Positions 1 to 7,708 are shown, numbered from the stretch's first letter. The stretch is 32,577 nt of DNA from an uncultured Bacilli bacterium (GCA_947632085.1 CANRNY010000020.1:1-32577), one strand, 5' to 3'. Numbers and translations: made by a program. Notes: generated from the sequence alone by a model not told the origin.

Positions 1-189
1 TCTAAATCATAGTCTTTAAATTTAGGATCTTCAGGTTCTAGATTTTCAATTAGAATTTTTATAAATCTTTTAAGTTCTTTTCTAACAGCACAGGGGTAAA
101 CCTCCTTCAAACGATCCTTCTAGTGCAAGTAATGTTTCATATAATACCAATGAACCTAAATTAACTTTGTAATCAACCATTTTACTCAT
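1..189 (-). pseudogene. partial hypothetical gene with an internal +1 frame change
   Basis: Reading leftward from ATG at 189, behind AGGAGG with 7-nt spacing, the frame encodes 35 residues beginning MSKMVDYKVNLG and stops at TAG (82-84). The +1 frame remains open from about position 105 to the window edge and continues smoothly as a charged sequence (CAVRKELKRF...). The two halves therefore look like one gene with a one-base slip near the CCCC run at 93-96. It may be a decayed gene, a sequencing indel or a frameshifting gene. I do not recognise the family. Its position beside a disrupted tRNA gene suggests it belongs to an integrated element. Confidence 0.5.
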
Positions 190-213
190 CACAAATCCTC
201 CTTTGATGTTGTG

Positions 214-242
214 ATGTTAACTCTAAAAAAGTATTATTGCAA
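214..242 (-). promoter_or_regulatory. promoter of the frameshifted partial gene
   Basis: On the reverse strand TTGCAA (237-242) and TAACAT (214-219) are separated by 17 nt and lie about 25 nt upstream of the ATG at 189. Confidence 0.5.
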
Positions 243-253
243 GTCATTTTGAA

Positions 254-284
254 AATAAAAAAAATCTAGTAAAGACTACTAGAT
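254..284 (-). terminator. terminator of the tRNA-Trp transcript
   Basis: A 7-bp stem (265-271 with 277-283) and 5-nt loop is followed on the reverse strand by a run of eight T. It lies about 40 nt beyond the 3' end of the tRNA. Confidence 0.75.
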
Positions 285-323
285 AATATATGATAAATCG
301 CTATAAAAAGCGAACACTTGTTC

Positions 324-397
324 TGGCAGGGGATAAGTGAATCGAACACTTATCTAAGGTTTTGGAGACCCCTATTTTACCATTAAACTAATCCCCT
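324..397 (-). tRNA. tRNA-Trp (CCA anticodon)
   Basis: A complete 74-nt cloverleaf on the reverse strand. The acceptor stem AGGGGAT/ATCCCCT is perfectly paired, the T arm is AAGTG-TTCGATT-CACTT, the anticodon loop CTCCAAA gives anticodon CCA, and CCA is encoded at the 3' end (324-326). The anticodon stem GGGGT/ACCTT has two G-U pairs. It decodes UGG. A second, incomplete tRNA-Trp copy lies 150 bp away at 549-589. Confidence 0.93.
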
Positions 398-414
398 AGA
401 TATAACCACGAATT

Positions 415-423
415 ATTATAGCA
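415..423 (-). promoter_or_regulatory. extended -10 promoter of tRNA-Trp
   Basis: The reverse strand reads TGCTATAAT, an extended -10, ending 17 nt before the tRNA 5' base at 397. No good -35 is visible. Confidence 0.55.
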
Positions 424-444
424 TATAACCATAAAAATGGCTAT

Positions 445-466
445 TGGCACAAATCGTGGCACAAAT
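445..466. repeat. pair of 10-bp direct repeats, possible integrase arm sites
   Basis: TGGCACAAAT occurs at 445-454 and again at 457-466, separated by CG. Short direct repeats near a disrupted tRNA are typical of the arm-type binding sites of tyrosine recombinases. That role is inferred from context only. Confidence 0.5.
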
Positions 467-548
467 TTTTATTTTTTATTTTTTCTTATGGGCATTATTC
501 CCAGTATTTATAATACTTTCAAAGAACATCAATTCATTTCAAGTCAGT

Positions 549-589
549 CGGTTTTGGAGACCGTTATTCTACCATTGAACTATACCCCT
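549..589 (-). pseudogene. truncated tRNA-Trp 5' half
   Basis: From 589 leftward the reverse strand gives acceptor 5' strand AGGGGTA, a D arm, and the anticodon stem-loop CGGT-CTCCAAA-ACCG. No T arm or matching 3' acceptor strand (TACCCCT expected) follows. The break falls immediately after the 13-bp block GGTTTTGGAGACC, which is also present in the intact tRNA at 358-370. This looks like a tRNA gene split by site-specific integration, with the shared block as att core. Confidence 0.75.
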
Positions 590-692
590 AAAAAATGTAA
601 CAATTTCATTATAACACAAAACTATTATTCTGCAAGTCTTTTTATGGTTTTCTTTCGTTATTTATGGTATTCTATGTATGAGGAGTGATACT

Positions 693-2198
693 ATGTTAAA
701 CGCAGTAAAAAGAGCTTTAATTGTTATATTTGGTATATTATTACAATTTGGCTTTTTAATATCAATACAGTTCTTTTTTAATGATCATATTGCAATAATA
801 AGTTTATTTTATCGAATAGCTAGTATTTTAATTATTTTAGGAATACTTAAAAATAGTACGAGATTATCAAATGATCTACCTTGGATGATGTTAATAATTA
901 TGTTTCCTATCTTTGGAACAATACTATTACTCACTTTAGGGAGAAGTTATTCAAAAAATAAATTACTAAGAAATATATATAAATATGAAAAAGAATATTC
1001 AAAATACTTAGTTCAAGATAAAAAGATTAAAGATGAAGTATTAAAAGAAAATTTAGATAATATAGAATATATTATGAATAGAACTAATTATTATGTTAGT
1101 AAAAATAATGATATTACATATTATGAGTTTGGAGAAAAGTTTTATCCAGAATTAATAAAAGAACTAAAAAAAGCTGAAAAATTTATTTTTATGGAATACT
1201 TTATTATTAAAGAAGGTACGATGTGGAATGGTATTTTAGATATTTTAAAAGAAAAAGCTAGTAAGGGAGTAGAGGTAAGAATACTATATGATGATATGGG
1301 TAGTATAGCAATGTTGTCTACTAAATATCCTAAAGAATTAGCTAAGTATGGTATTAAATGTATTCCTTTTAATAAATTAAGTCCTTTTAGAGGAATATTT
1401 ATGAATAATAGAGATCATCGTAAGATGACTATTATAGATGGTAAAGTAGCATTTTCTGGTGGAGTTAACTTAAGTGATGAATATATTAATGTTAATAGTA
1501 CTTTAGGTATATGGAAAGATAATGGTATTAAAATAGTTGGGGATGCTATTTGGAATTTAACTGTTATGTTTTTAGCTATGTGGAATGCTAATGTTAATGA
1601 AGATAAAGATATTTTAAAATTTAAATATGATTTTAAAGATAAAAAAGATAATGATGGATATGTTGTTCCTTATGGATTATCACCATTACATCAAGATTTA
1701 ATTGGTGAAGATGTATATATTAATATGATTAATAGTGCGAAGAATTATTTATACATTATGACACCTTATTTAATTATTGATACAGATATGGTTAATAGTT
1801 TAATTAGAGCAGCTAAAAGAGGAGTAGATGTAAGAATTATTGTACCTGGTATTCCTGATAAACAAGTTACTTATACACAAACTAGTTCATTTTTTGAAGT
1901 ACTTACTAAGGGTGGAGTAAAGATATATACTTTTACTAAAGGATTTGTTCATTCGAAAGTATTTATTTCAGATGATGTAAGAAGTGTAGTAGGTACTATT
2001 AATATGGATTATCGTAGTTTATATCTTCATTTTGAAAATGGTATTTATATGGAAAAAGTTAAAGAGATAAAGAAAGTAAAAGAAGATTTTGATAAGACAT
2101 TTAAAGAATGTAGGGAGTTAAAAGAAAAAGATGTTAAAGTTGGATTCTTTAAAAATATATGGCAAGCAATATTAAGATTGTTAGCACCATTATTCTAA
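693..2198 (+). CDS. cls: cardiolipin synthase
   Basis: Membrane-bound phospholipase D superfamily enzyme (501 aa) that condenses two phosphatidylglycerol molecules to cardiolipin and glycerol. Residues 1-90 hold two or three hydrophobic segments (PLDc_N-like anchor). Two HKD motifs are intact: H242-x-K244-x4-D249 and H420-x-K422-x4-D427, each followed by a GG or G-T-x-N motif. Length is normal for the Cls family. An upstream in-frame ATG at 678 precedes the ribosome site AGGAG (681-685), so I use ATG 693, 7 nt after it. The next gene follows 21 nt later and is probably co-transcribed. Confidence 0.92.
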   Translation: MLNAVKRALIVIFGILLQFGFLISIQFFFNDHIAIISLFYRIASILIILGILKNSTRLSNDLPWMMLIIMFPIFGTILLLTLGRSYSKNKLLRNIYKYEKEYSKYLVQDKKIKDEVLKENLDNIEYIMNRTNYYVSKNNDITYYEFGEKFYPELIKELKKAEKFIFMEYFIIKEGTMWNGILDILKEKASKGVEVRILYDDMGSIAMLSTKYPKELAKYGIKCIPFNKLSPFRGIFMNNRDHRKMTIIDGKVAFSGGVNLSDEYINVNSTLGIWKDNGIKIVGDAIWNLTVMFLAMWNANVNEDKDILKFKYDFKDKKDNDGYVVPYGLSPLHQDLIGEDVYINMINSAKNYLYIMTPYLIIDTDMVNSLIRAAKRGVDVRIIVPGIPDKQVTYTQTSSFFEVLTKGGVKIYTFTKGFVHSKVFISDDVRSVVGTINMDYRSLYLHFENGIYMEKVKEIKKVKEDFDKTFKECRELKEKDVKVGFFKNIWQAILRLLAPLF

Positions 2199-2219
2199 GT
2201 AAAAGAAAGGGTGATAGGT

Positions 2220-3194
2220 ATGGAAGAAAAAGTAGTAGAGAATAATGAAGTTGTAGAAAATAAAGAAGTAGTTGAAAAGAAGAGTGTTGGAAAGATTATA
2301 TTAAAAGTATTAAAAATAATCTTTTTAGTTATAACTTTTCCAATATGGTTTCCTTGGAGAATATTGTTTGTAAGAAGAAAAGGAAGAAAGTTTAAAGAGG
2401 TTAGTAAAAGTGTACAAATATTTAGATTGGTTAGATCACCTATTACTAAACCACTTAAATTTGCGTTATATTTAATTATTTTAGGTTTAGAAGTAGTAGC
2501 TATATATAAAGTAAGATATTCACCTGTAACATATGTTTTTACAAGAAATTCAGTATATAATTATTATGTTAAAGGAAATGAAAAAGAATTAATGGGAGTT
2601 ACAGAAGTATATGCTGCTAGTGTTAATGATTATCGTGATGAATTTGAAGAAGCTTTTGGTTATATTGATAAATGGAATTTAGATGCTAAGAATAAAATGT
2701 ATGTTACTTTAGATGCGGATATAACAAAGATAGCATTTAAATATTTAGGTGATGATACTGTTACTTATATATTAGATAGATTTAATAGTGATGAAGATTT
2801 TAGAGAAGATATTAGATATAGTATTGCTAATGTTAATAAAACAATAGCTAGATTATATGATGATGCAATAAAATATTTATCAGAAGACGAAGTAAATGAA
2901 GCTTTAGGATTCTTATCTGAGTATGGTGGTTATACTTTAGATTATGCGGCTTTATTAGATATGGGTGGTAAAATAGCTAATATTGTGATTGAAGAATCTC
3001 CTTCTATTGAAGGCCAAACATTTGATTTAGAAAAAGATGAATTAGATCTACTTATTGATGCAGGTGTTAGATATAGTAGAGGTGAATCTTTAGAAGATAT
3101 TGCTGAAGATGCTAAAAAGAATAGTCATAGTACTACTGTAAAAACTGAAACAGTTATAACAACTAGTAAAACTAAAAAGATTGTTACAGATTAA
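2220..3194 (+). CDS. hypothetical membrane protein
   Basis: A 324-aa protein I do not recognise. The N-terminal 25 residues are a Glu/Val/Asn-rich repeat-like stretch. A hydrophobic segment (about 28-48) and a second one (about 82-100) flank a basic cytoplasmic loop. The remainder (about 105-324) is acidic, probably helical, and ends in a Thr/Ser/Lys-rich tail. The start ATG 2220 follows AAAGAAAGGGTG; the GTG at 2211 is too close to the ribosome site. It lies 21 nt downstream of cls, suggesting a role tied to the envelope, but nothing in the sequence shows an activity. Confidence 0.7.
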   Translation: MEEKVVENNEVVENKEVVEKKSVGKIILKVLKIIFLVITFPIWFPWRILFVRRKGRKFKEVSKSVQIFRLVRSPITKPLKFALYLIILGLEVVAIYKVRYSPVTYVFTRNSVYNYYVKGNEKELMGVTEVYAASVNDYRDEFEEAFGYIDKWNLDAKNKMYVTLDADITKIAFKYLGDDTVTYILDRFNSDEDFREDIRYSIANVNKTIARLYDDAIKYLSEDEVNEALGFLSEYGGYTLDYAALLDMGGKIANIVIEESPSIEGQTFDLEKDELDLLIDAGVRYSRGESLEDIAEDAKKNSHSTTVKTETVITTSKTKKIVTD

Positions 3195-3201
3195 AAAGTA
3201 A

Positions 3202-3231
3202 TAATCTTTTTTTAATGAGTAAAAAAGATTA
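3202..3231 (+). terminator. AT-rich hairpin after the cls operon
   Basis: An 11-bp inverted repeat (3202-3212 with 3221-3231) directly follows the stop codon. The downstream T content is modest, so termination is possible but not certain. The right arm also abuts a TATAAT that may serve the next gene. Confidence 0.4.
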
Positions 3232-3254
3232 TAATATATTTTAGTGATGTTTAT

Positions 3255-3999
3255 GGAAAATGAAGTTAAATTATTTATGATTTTTGATATACTTGGAGAT
3301 ACTAAGAGAACAGGGCCGGTTTTATGGTGTGTAGATAGAGAAAGACTAGAAGATATAAAAGATCATATATTAGACTTATTATTAATAGCAAGAATACTTA
3401 AGAATAAGTTAGATAAATATATTAATTATGATAAATTATATGATTATATTATATGTCATGATTTACCTGAAGCTATTACAGGAGATATTACGAAGTTTGA
3501 AGGAGTATCTAGTGATGAAATAGAAAGAGTTACAGAGATTGCTATAGATTATTTAGATAATTTATTTAAAGATATTATAGATATTAAAGGATTAATAAAT
3601 GATTTTGATTGTGGTAATAATTTAGAAGCTAAAGTAGCTAGAATGATTGATAAAGTACATTCAGCGACAACATTTATAAAATATCAAGCAGAAAAGAATA
3701 TTGATGTTAATAATCCAAAAATAATTAAGGAATTAAGATATATTCCTTTTGTAGATAAAAAAATAAGTGATGGTGCAGATGTCGCTGATATCTTTTATGA
3801 GTATCATCGCCAAGCTATTACAATTAGTGACGAAGAATGTCAAAAGTATCATTTAAATAGAAATGATGCTAATAATATAGTAATGGTAATACAAGGATTT
3901 ATAGATGAATTTTATAAAGAAAAATTAAATAATACTTTATTTAGTTTTAAAGAAGAATTTCCTAAAGAAGGAATGATATATAATAGAAATGTAGAATAG
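3255..3999 (+). CDS. HD-domain hydrolase, YfbR-like
   Basis: A 247-aa protein with an HD-superfamily metal site. The signature HDLPEAITGDI (about residues 75-85) matches the HD_3/YfbR nucleotidase group, whose members dephosphorylate deoxynucleoside 5'-monophosphates. An upstream His (DHILDLL, about 35) and a later Asp (RMIDKVHSA, about 133) fit the other metal ligands. The substrate cannot be read from the sequence. Starts at 3244 (GTG) and 3247 are possible. I prefer ATG 3255, because the GTGATG-N3-ATG spacing resembles AGGTGATTTT-ATG used by neighbouring genes. Confidence 0.75.
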
Positions 4000-4130
4000 A
4001 ATTATAACGTGCTTTTTGGTGTTTATAAATTTGTTGTTTTGGTGTAATATAAGGTTAGAAATGGTTATGAAGGGTTTGCGTTAAAAAGATATCTTTTGTA
4101 GGTATGGCAAATAATTTATAGGTGATAAAT

Positions 4131-4946
4131 ATGCTTGATGAGATTATCAAAGATTTAGAAGGAAAATTAAAAATAACAATTAATAAAGAAAAGATAGTTT
4201 ATTATAATGAAGGAACTACGGATTCTTTAGTCTTTAGTATTGATGATAAATATTTAGTTAAAACGGTATCTGAACAAACAATGAAGACACAATTAGAATA
4301 TTTTAGAGTATATAAGAGAATAGAAAGAATTCAAAAGTTAATATGTCATAATAGGAAATTAGGATATTTATGTTTCGAATTTATTAAGGGAACTAAATTT
4401 AAGGATGTAGCTATTCCTGATGTAATGGGAACTATTGAACAATGTTTTGGCATTGTAACAAATTGGAAGAAATATAAATATGATGGGTATGGATATTTAT
4501 ATGAAGATCATAAAAAGAGTTGGTATCAATTTTTAAAAGATGAAGTAGATTATTCATATAAAGCTGTTAATAATTTAAATTATGATTTTAGTCGTGTATA
4601 TGATTATTTAGAGATAGTTAAAAAGTATGATGCTCCTAAGTATTTAATTCATGGTGATTTTGGAACACATAATTTTATAATAGATGAAGAAAACTTAGTA
4701 AGAGTTATTGATCCAATGCCAGTTGTTGGAGATATATTATATGATTTTTACTTTGCTATTTTTTCGAATGTTAAACTATTTAGAAATGTAAGAGAAACGA
4801 TGATTTTGGATTTCTTACCTGGTGATAGAGAATATAAAAAAGCTTTAATGAATGTTGTTATATTTATTAGAATGTGTAGATGTTATGTTCATCATCCTGA
4901 TGATTTTGATGTTTATTTAGCTTGGTTTTTAGATCGTGATGAGTGA
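4131..4946 (+). CDS. aminoglycoside phosphotransferase-fold kinase
   Basis: A 271-aa protein of the APH/choline kinase fold (PF01636 type). The catalytic loop YLIHGDFGTHNFI (about residues 178-190) and the metal-binding VIDPMP (about 200-205) are intact, and an N-terminal lobe carries KYLVKTV with the likely ATP-binding Lys. Such enzymes phosphorylate small hydroxylated molecules. Nothing indicates antibiotic resistance, and a metabolic or repair kinase is equally likely. The start ATG 4131 follows TAGGTGATAA. The gene overlaps the next by 8 nt and opens a three-gene cluster that ends with a GNAT acetyltransferase. Confidence 0.8.
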   Translation: MLDEIIKDLEGKLKITINKEKIVYYNEGTTDSLVFSIDDKYLVKTVSEQTMKTQLEYFRVYKRIERIQKLICHNRKLGYLCFEFIKGTKFKDVAIPDVMGTIEQCFGIVTNWKKYKYDGYGYLYEDHKKSWYQFLKDEVDYSYKAVNNLNYDFSRVYDYLEIVKKYDAPKYLIHGDFGTHNFIIDEENLVRVIDPMPVVGDILYDFYFAIFSNVKLFRNVRETMILDFLPGDREYKKALMNVVIFIRMCRCYVHHPDDFDVYLAWFLDRDE

Positions 4947-5265
4947 TAAAGATAGAATAGCTTTTATTATCTATCATAGACATATTTTATATTTAAGAAA
5001 TTCTATAATGAGTCATAGTGAATGGTGTAATACTTTAGGTATTAGTAAAGAGGAATATAATAAGTTAGTTAGAGGATATATAAAGGATAATATAATAGTA
5101 TATTATCAGGGAGATTTTAAATATAATGAAGAAGTTATTAATACTTGTGTAGATACTTATAAACAAATAGCTTTAGATAATAATTTAGTAGATTATAGTG
5201 TTTATTGTGGAGTATTAAAAGGAAAAGTTGGTGAGATATGGAAACCAATATTAAAGGTAAAATAA
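4939..5265 (+). CDS. hypothetical protein, small cytoplasmic
   Basis: A 108-aa protein I do not recognise. It has no membrane segment. The central part (SEWCNTLGISKEEYNKLVRGYIKDN, given here as about residues 30-54) has the spacing of a helix-turn-helix or small helical domain, which is a weak suggestion only. ATG 4939 overlaps the stop of the kinase by 8 nt. The 3' end overlaps the following acetyltransferase by 28 nt, so the three are almost certainly translated from one message. Confidence 0.6.
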   Translation: MSDKDRIAFIIYHRHILYLRNSIMSHSEWCNTLGISKEEYNKLVRGYIKDNIIVYYQGDFKYNEEVINTCVDTYKQIALDNNLVDYSVYCGVLKGKVGEIWKPILKVK

Positions 5266-5696
5266 AGTATAGTTTAAGAGCAGCTACTGTTAATGATATT
5301 GAGTTGTTAATAAGATTTAAGTTATTCACAATCTTAAAGTATGCTAAAAATTTAAGTAAAGATGAAGTAAATAAAATTAATAAGTATGTTAGAGATAGTA
5401 TATATCGTGAAGTAGATAATTATAAACTTGTTATAGTTAATAAAGAGATTATTGGATGTATATTAGTTAGTGATTTAGATGATGGAAAGTTATTAGATGA
5501 AATATATCTAGTAGATAAATATCGTAATAAAGGTATTGGTAGTACTTTAATTAAAGATGTATTACGTAATAATCCAATAGTTTATTTATGGGTTTATAAA
5601 GATAATAAAGAAGCTATATCTTTGTATAGGAGGTTAGGTTTTCTTATTTATGAAGAAACTGATACAAGGTATAAGATGGTTTGTTATCAGCAATAG
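5238..5696 (+). CDS. GNAT-family N-acetyltransferase
   Basis: A 152-aa protein carrying the acetyl-CoA-binding motif of the GNAT fold, YRNKGIGSTLI (about residues 94-104, Q/RxxGxG/A pattern), and the C-terminal NKEAISLYRRLGF signature (about 126-138). It would transfer an acetyl group to an amine on a small molecule or protein; the acceptor is unknown. The start ATG 5238 follows GGTGAGAT and lies inside the preceding reading frame. Coupling to an APH-like kinase parallels modification cassettes, but this is chance-level evidence for resistance. Confidence 0.85.
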   Translation: METNIKGKIKYSLRAATVNDIELLIRFKLFTILKYAKNLSKDEVNKINKYVRDSIYREVDNYKLVIVNKEIIGCILVSDLDDGKLLDEIYLVDKYRNKGIGSTLIKDVLRNNPIVYLWVYKDNKEAISLYRRLGFLIYEETDTRYKMVCYQQ

Positions 5697-5736
5697 GTAT
5701 TTAGTTTTAGATATTATAATAGGTTGGTGGTAATTG

Positions 5737-6318
5737 ATGTATTGTGGTAATTGTGGTAATAAGTTAAACGAGGGAGATTTGTTTTGTGATCATTGTGGTA
5801 ATGCTGTAGGTAGTAATAGTGGAAGTTCAGTATCAGTAAATGGTCAAGTGATTAATCAGCCTAAGAAAAAGAAGAATATTGGTCTTATCGTAGCGATAGC
5901 ATCGCCTTTAATTTTTTTTACCTTGGTTTTAGGAGTTTTTATTTTTATCTTTATTATGCTTTTTAGTTCTTTAAATGGAGTAGATAGTGAAGAGTTTGTT
6001 CAATTATCTGGGGATGAAATTCCAACGATATATCAAGTTATTGGCTATAAATCTATTTGTGATTATGATTCTTCAAATGTTGGTGATGAACTAAAAATGA
6101 TGTATGTGTATTGTAATGGTGAATTAACTAATTATGATTATGAGAAATATATTAATTATTTAATAATAGAAGAGGACTTTGTTGATATTACTACTTTTGA
6201 TGGTACAGAATTAACAAAGGAATCCAATGATGATAATATGTATTTGACGATAGATATAGATAAACAGATAGGAACTATTGTTTATACGAAAAAGAAATTA
6301 ACGGGAGGAAATATATAA
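5737..6318 (+). CDS. zinc-ribbon membrane protein
   Basis: A 193-aa protein. Residues 1-23 form a two-CxxC zinc ribbon (MYCGNCGNKLNEGDLFCDHCGN), with all four Cys spaced as in zinc_ribbon_2 proteins. A Ser/Gln/Lys linker follows, then one strong membrane helix (about 50-78) and an acidic extracytoplasmic domain of about 110 residues with no known fold. Such proteins are common membrane sensors or envelope factors in Firmicutes. ATG 5737 is used because GGTGG precedes it by 6 nt; a TTG one codon earlier is less likely. Confidence 0.75.
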   Translation: MYCGNCGNKLNEGDLFCDHCGNAVGSNSGSSVSVNGQVINQPKKKKNIGLIVAIASPLIFFTLVLGVFIFIFIMLFSSLNGVDSEEFVQLSGDEIPTIYQVIGYKSICDYDSSNVGDELKMMYVYCNGELTNYDYEKYINYLIIEEDFVDITTFDGTELTKESNDDNMYLTIDIDKQIGTIVYTKKKLTGGNI

Positions 6319-6338
6319 AATTTCTTCCTTTATTTTTA
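6304..6338 (+). terminator. terminator of the zinc-ribbon gene
   Basis: A 9-bp stem (6304-6312 with 6320-6328, one G-U pair) overlaps the stop codon and is followed by TTTATTTTT. Confidence 0.65.
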
Positions 6339-6360
6339 GTTTTTTTCTTCTTATCTTTTA

Positions 6361-6390
6361 TTGACAAAGATATACCGGGGGGGGTATACT
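6361..6390 (+). promoter_or_regulatory. strong promoter with a G8 tract in the spacer
   Basis: TTGACA (6361-6366) and TATACT (6385-6390) are separated by an 18-nt spacer. The spacer contains eight consecutive G (6377-6384) directly against the -10. The gene start is 24 nt downstream. A G8 run is exceptional in this AT-rich window, and its length sets the promoter spacing. Confidence 0.8.
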
Positions 6391-6414
6391 TTAAAATAGA
6401 AAGGAAGTAAAAAT

Positions 6415-7041
6415 ATGACTGATGTTGAAAGTGCTCTTTCATCTATATTAGCAGCGAGCTTAGTAATTATTTTATTTGTTTTACTTTTATTAATTGCTTG
6501 GCTTGTATTTTATTATGTAGGTGTTTGGAAACTTTATAAAAAAGCTGGACGTCCTGGATGGAATGCCATAGTACCATTTTATAATAATTTTGTGTTAGTT
6601 GAAATGGTTGGTTTAAAATGGTATTGGTTCTTAATAGATATTATCGTTTCTATTGCTAGTTCATTTGCTTCAGGTCTTCTTTACTGGCTATTATGGCTTG
6701 TTAGTATTGGCGTTAAAGTTAATATTTTCTACAATATGTCTAAAAAGTTTGGTAAAGATGCAGGTTGGATAGTTTTAATGACATTATTTAGTGGCATTAT
6801 GTTACCAATCTATGGTTATAATAAAGCAGTATGGAATGCTAATGCGCCAGTTACTCCTAATGGTTTAATTGATGGCTTAGGTGGTAATAATGCTGGACCT
6901 GTTCAAGGTGGACCAGTTGTTCAAGGTGTTACACCTGTACAACCACAACCAGTACAACCACAACCTGTTCAACCAGAACCAGTTGCTACAAATCCTGAAC
7001 AACCTCAAGGTCCTAGTGATGGAAGTGGTATACAACAATAA
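6415..7041 (+). CDS. DUF5684-like multi-pass membrane protein
   Basis: A 208-aa protein. Helices at about 10-35 (signal-anchor-like), 65-100 and 115-135 surround the conserved stretch KAGRPGWNAIVPFYNNFVL (about 43-61). This stretch is characteristic of DUF5684 and related signal-peptidase-associated membrane proteins of unknown function. The C-terminal 65 residues are Pro/Gln/Val-rich with repeats of VQPQP. The start follows AAGGAAG with 9 nt spacing. It stands alone between two terminators and is driven by the promoter with the G8 spacer, so its expression may vary between cells. Confidence 0.75.
   Translation: MTDVESALSSILAASLVIILFVLLLLIAWLVFYYVGVWKLYKKAGRPGWNAIVPFYNNFVLVEMVGLKWYWFLIDIIVSIASSFASGLLYWLLWLVSIGVKVNIFYNMSKKFGKDAGWIVLMTLFSGIMLPIYGYNKAVWNANAPVTPNGLIDGLGGNNAGPVQGGPVVQGVTPVQPQPVQPQPVQPEPVATNPEQPQGPSDGSGIQQ
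6937..6987. repeat. short tandem repeat coding for VQPQP
   Basis: About three 15-nt units coding for VQPQP/VQPEP lie in the 3' part of the DUF5684-like gene, giving an extended Pro/Gln tail. Confidence 0.6.
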
Positions 7042-7046
7042 GAAAG

Positions 7047-7072
7047 AGAATAATTTATTTATTCTTTTTTTT
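7047..7072 (+). terminator. terminator of the DUF5684-like gene
   Basis: A 7-bp stem AGAATAA/TTATTCT (7047-7053 with 7059-7065) is followed by eight T. Confidence 0.8.
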
Positions 7073-7098
7073 ATGATATGATTCTTATAGGTGATTTT

Positions 7099-7356
7099 AT
7101 GAAATACGAATATAAAACAAAAGGAACTTGTTCTGGGACGATTAAATTTGATATTAATGATAATGTTATAACTAATATTGAATTTATTGGAGGATGTCCT
7201 GGTAATTTAAAAGCTATTTCTAAATTATTAGATGGTCAAACAGTTGAATATATCGAAGAAAAACTTAAAGGTAATCAATGTGGTATTAGAGGTACTTCTT
7301 GTGCTGATCAACTAGCTATTGCAGTTAGAAAAGCTTATGAGGAGAATCATCAGTAA
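7099..7356 (+). CDS. TSCPD-domain protein (four-Cys type)
   Basis: An 85-aa protein of the TSCPD family. It resembles the small stand-alone four-cysteine group (TIGR03905 type), itself related to the C-terminal domain of some ribonucleotide reductases. Conserved Cys lie in GTCSGTI, GGCPGN, NQCGI and the TSCAD motif, and may bind a metal. The exact role is unknown. The start ATG 7099 follows AGGTGATTTT; an upstream in-frame start at 7078 lacks a ribosome site. Its stop overlaps the start of the next gene by one base. Confidence 0.85.
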   Translation: MKYEYKTKGTCSGTIKFDINDNVITNIEFIGGCPGNLKAISKLLDGQTVEYIEEKLKGNQCGIRGTSCADQLAIAVRKAYEENHQ

Positions 7357-7691
7357 TGAAGAAGAAAAAAGAAAGTAAAAAAATAAGAAAAATATATAAA
7401 ACGCAAATACCAGATAATGTTAAAATACTATTTGGTAAGTTTTATGTCTTTTCTTTTCTTTATTTAATATTTTTCTTCTTTATTTATCCATTAGTATTAA
7501 TAAATAAAATAAGTTTATTTAATTTAATAGCTATATTAGTCTTTTTAAGTCTTTTTTATCTAGCGATTATTATAGATGCTTTTAAAAAGAAAAAAGGATA
7601 TAGCTCTAATTTATTTTTTATTTTGATGATTTTAGTTGGACTAGCAATATCTTTTTCTGTCGTTAAATTAATGATTTTTCTTGAAATTTAG
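7356..7691 (+). CDS. small membrane protein, unknown
   Basis: A 111-aa protein with a Lys-rich cytoplasmic N-terminus (residues 1-25) and three predicted membrane helices at about 28-50, 56-76 and 84-108. No family is recognised. Its ATG shares one base with the stop of the TSCPD gene, and GAGGAG (7339-7344) lies 11 nt upstream, so the two genes form a translationally coupled pair. Confidence 0.65.
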   Translation: MKKKKESKKIRKIYKTQIPDNVKILFGKFYVFSFLYLIFFFFIYPLVLINKISLFNLIAILVFLSLFYLAIIIDAFKKKKGYSSNLFFILMILVGLAISFSVVKLMIFLEI

Positions 7692-7708
7692 TGTATTTTT
7701 TGTATAAT
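7681..7708 (+). promoter_or_regulatory. promoter of the 42-residue basic protein
   Basis: TTGAAA (7681-7686) and TATAAT (7703-7708) have a 16-nt spacer. A second TATAAT lies at 7715-7720. The promoter begins within the end of the preceding gene. Confidence 0.65.

Noticed and set aside
437-688. 83-codon forward frame across the tRNA-Trp remnant
   Set aside because: It has no ribosome site and runs antisense through the truncated tRNA and the direct repeats.
4000-4130. Intergenic stretch after the HD-hydrolase gene
   Set aside because: I saw no convincing promoter, hairpin or small gene in it beyond the ribosome site of the next gene.
4944-4946. UGA as a tryptophan codon, as in Mycoplasma
   Set aside because: TGA ends the APH-like gene here, directly at an overlap with the next gene, and Trp is encoded by TGG throughout.
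4131-5696. Kinase plus acetyltransferase as an antibiotic resistance cassette
   Set aside because: Both are generic folds. No specific aminoglycoside-binding signature or mobile context supports resistance.
6881-7081. 66-codon forward frame overlapping the end of the DUF5684-like gene
   Set aside because: A shadow frame of the VQPQP repeats, crossing the terminator.
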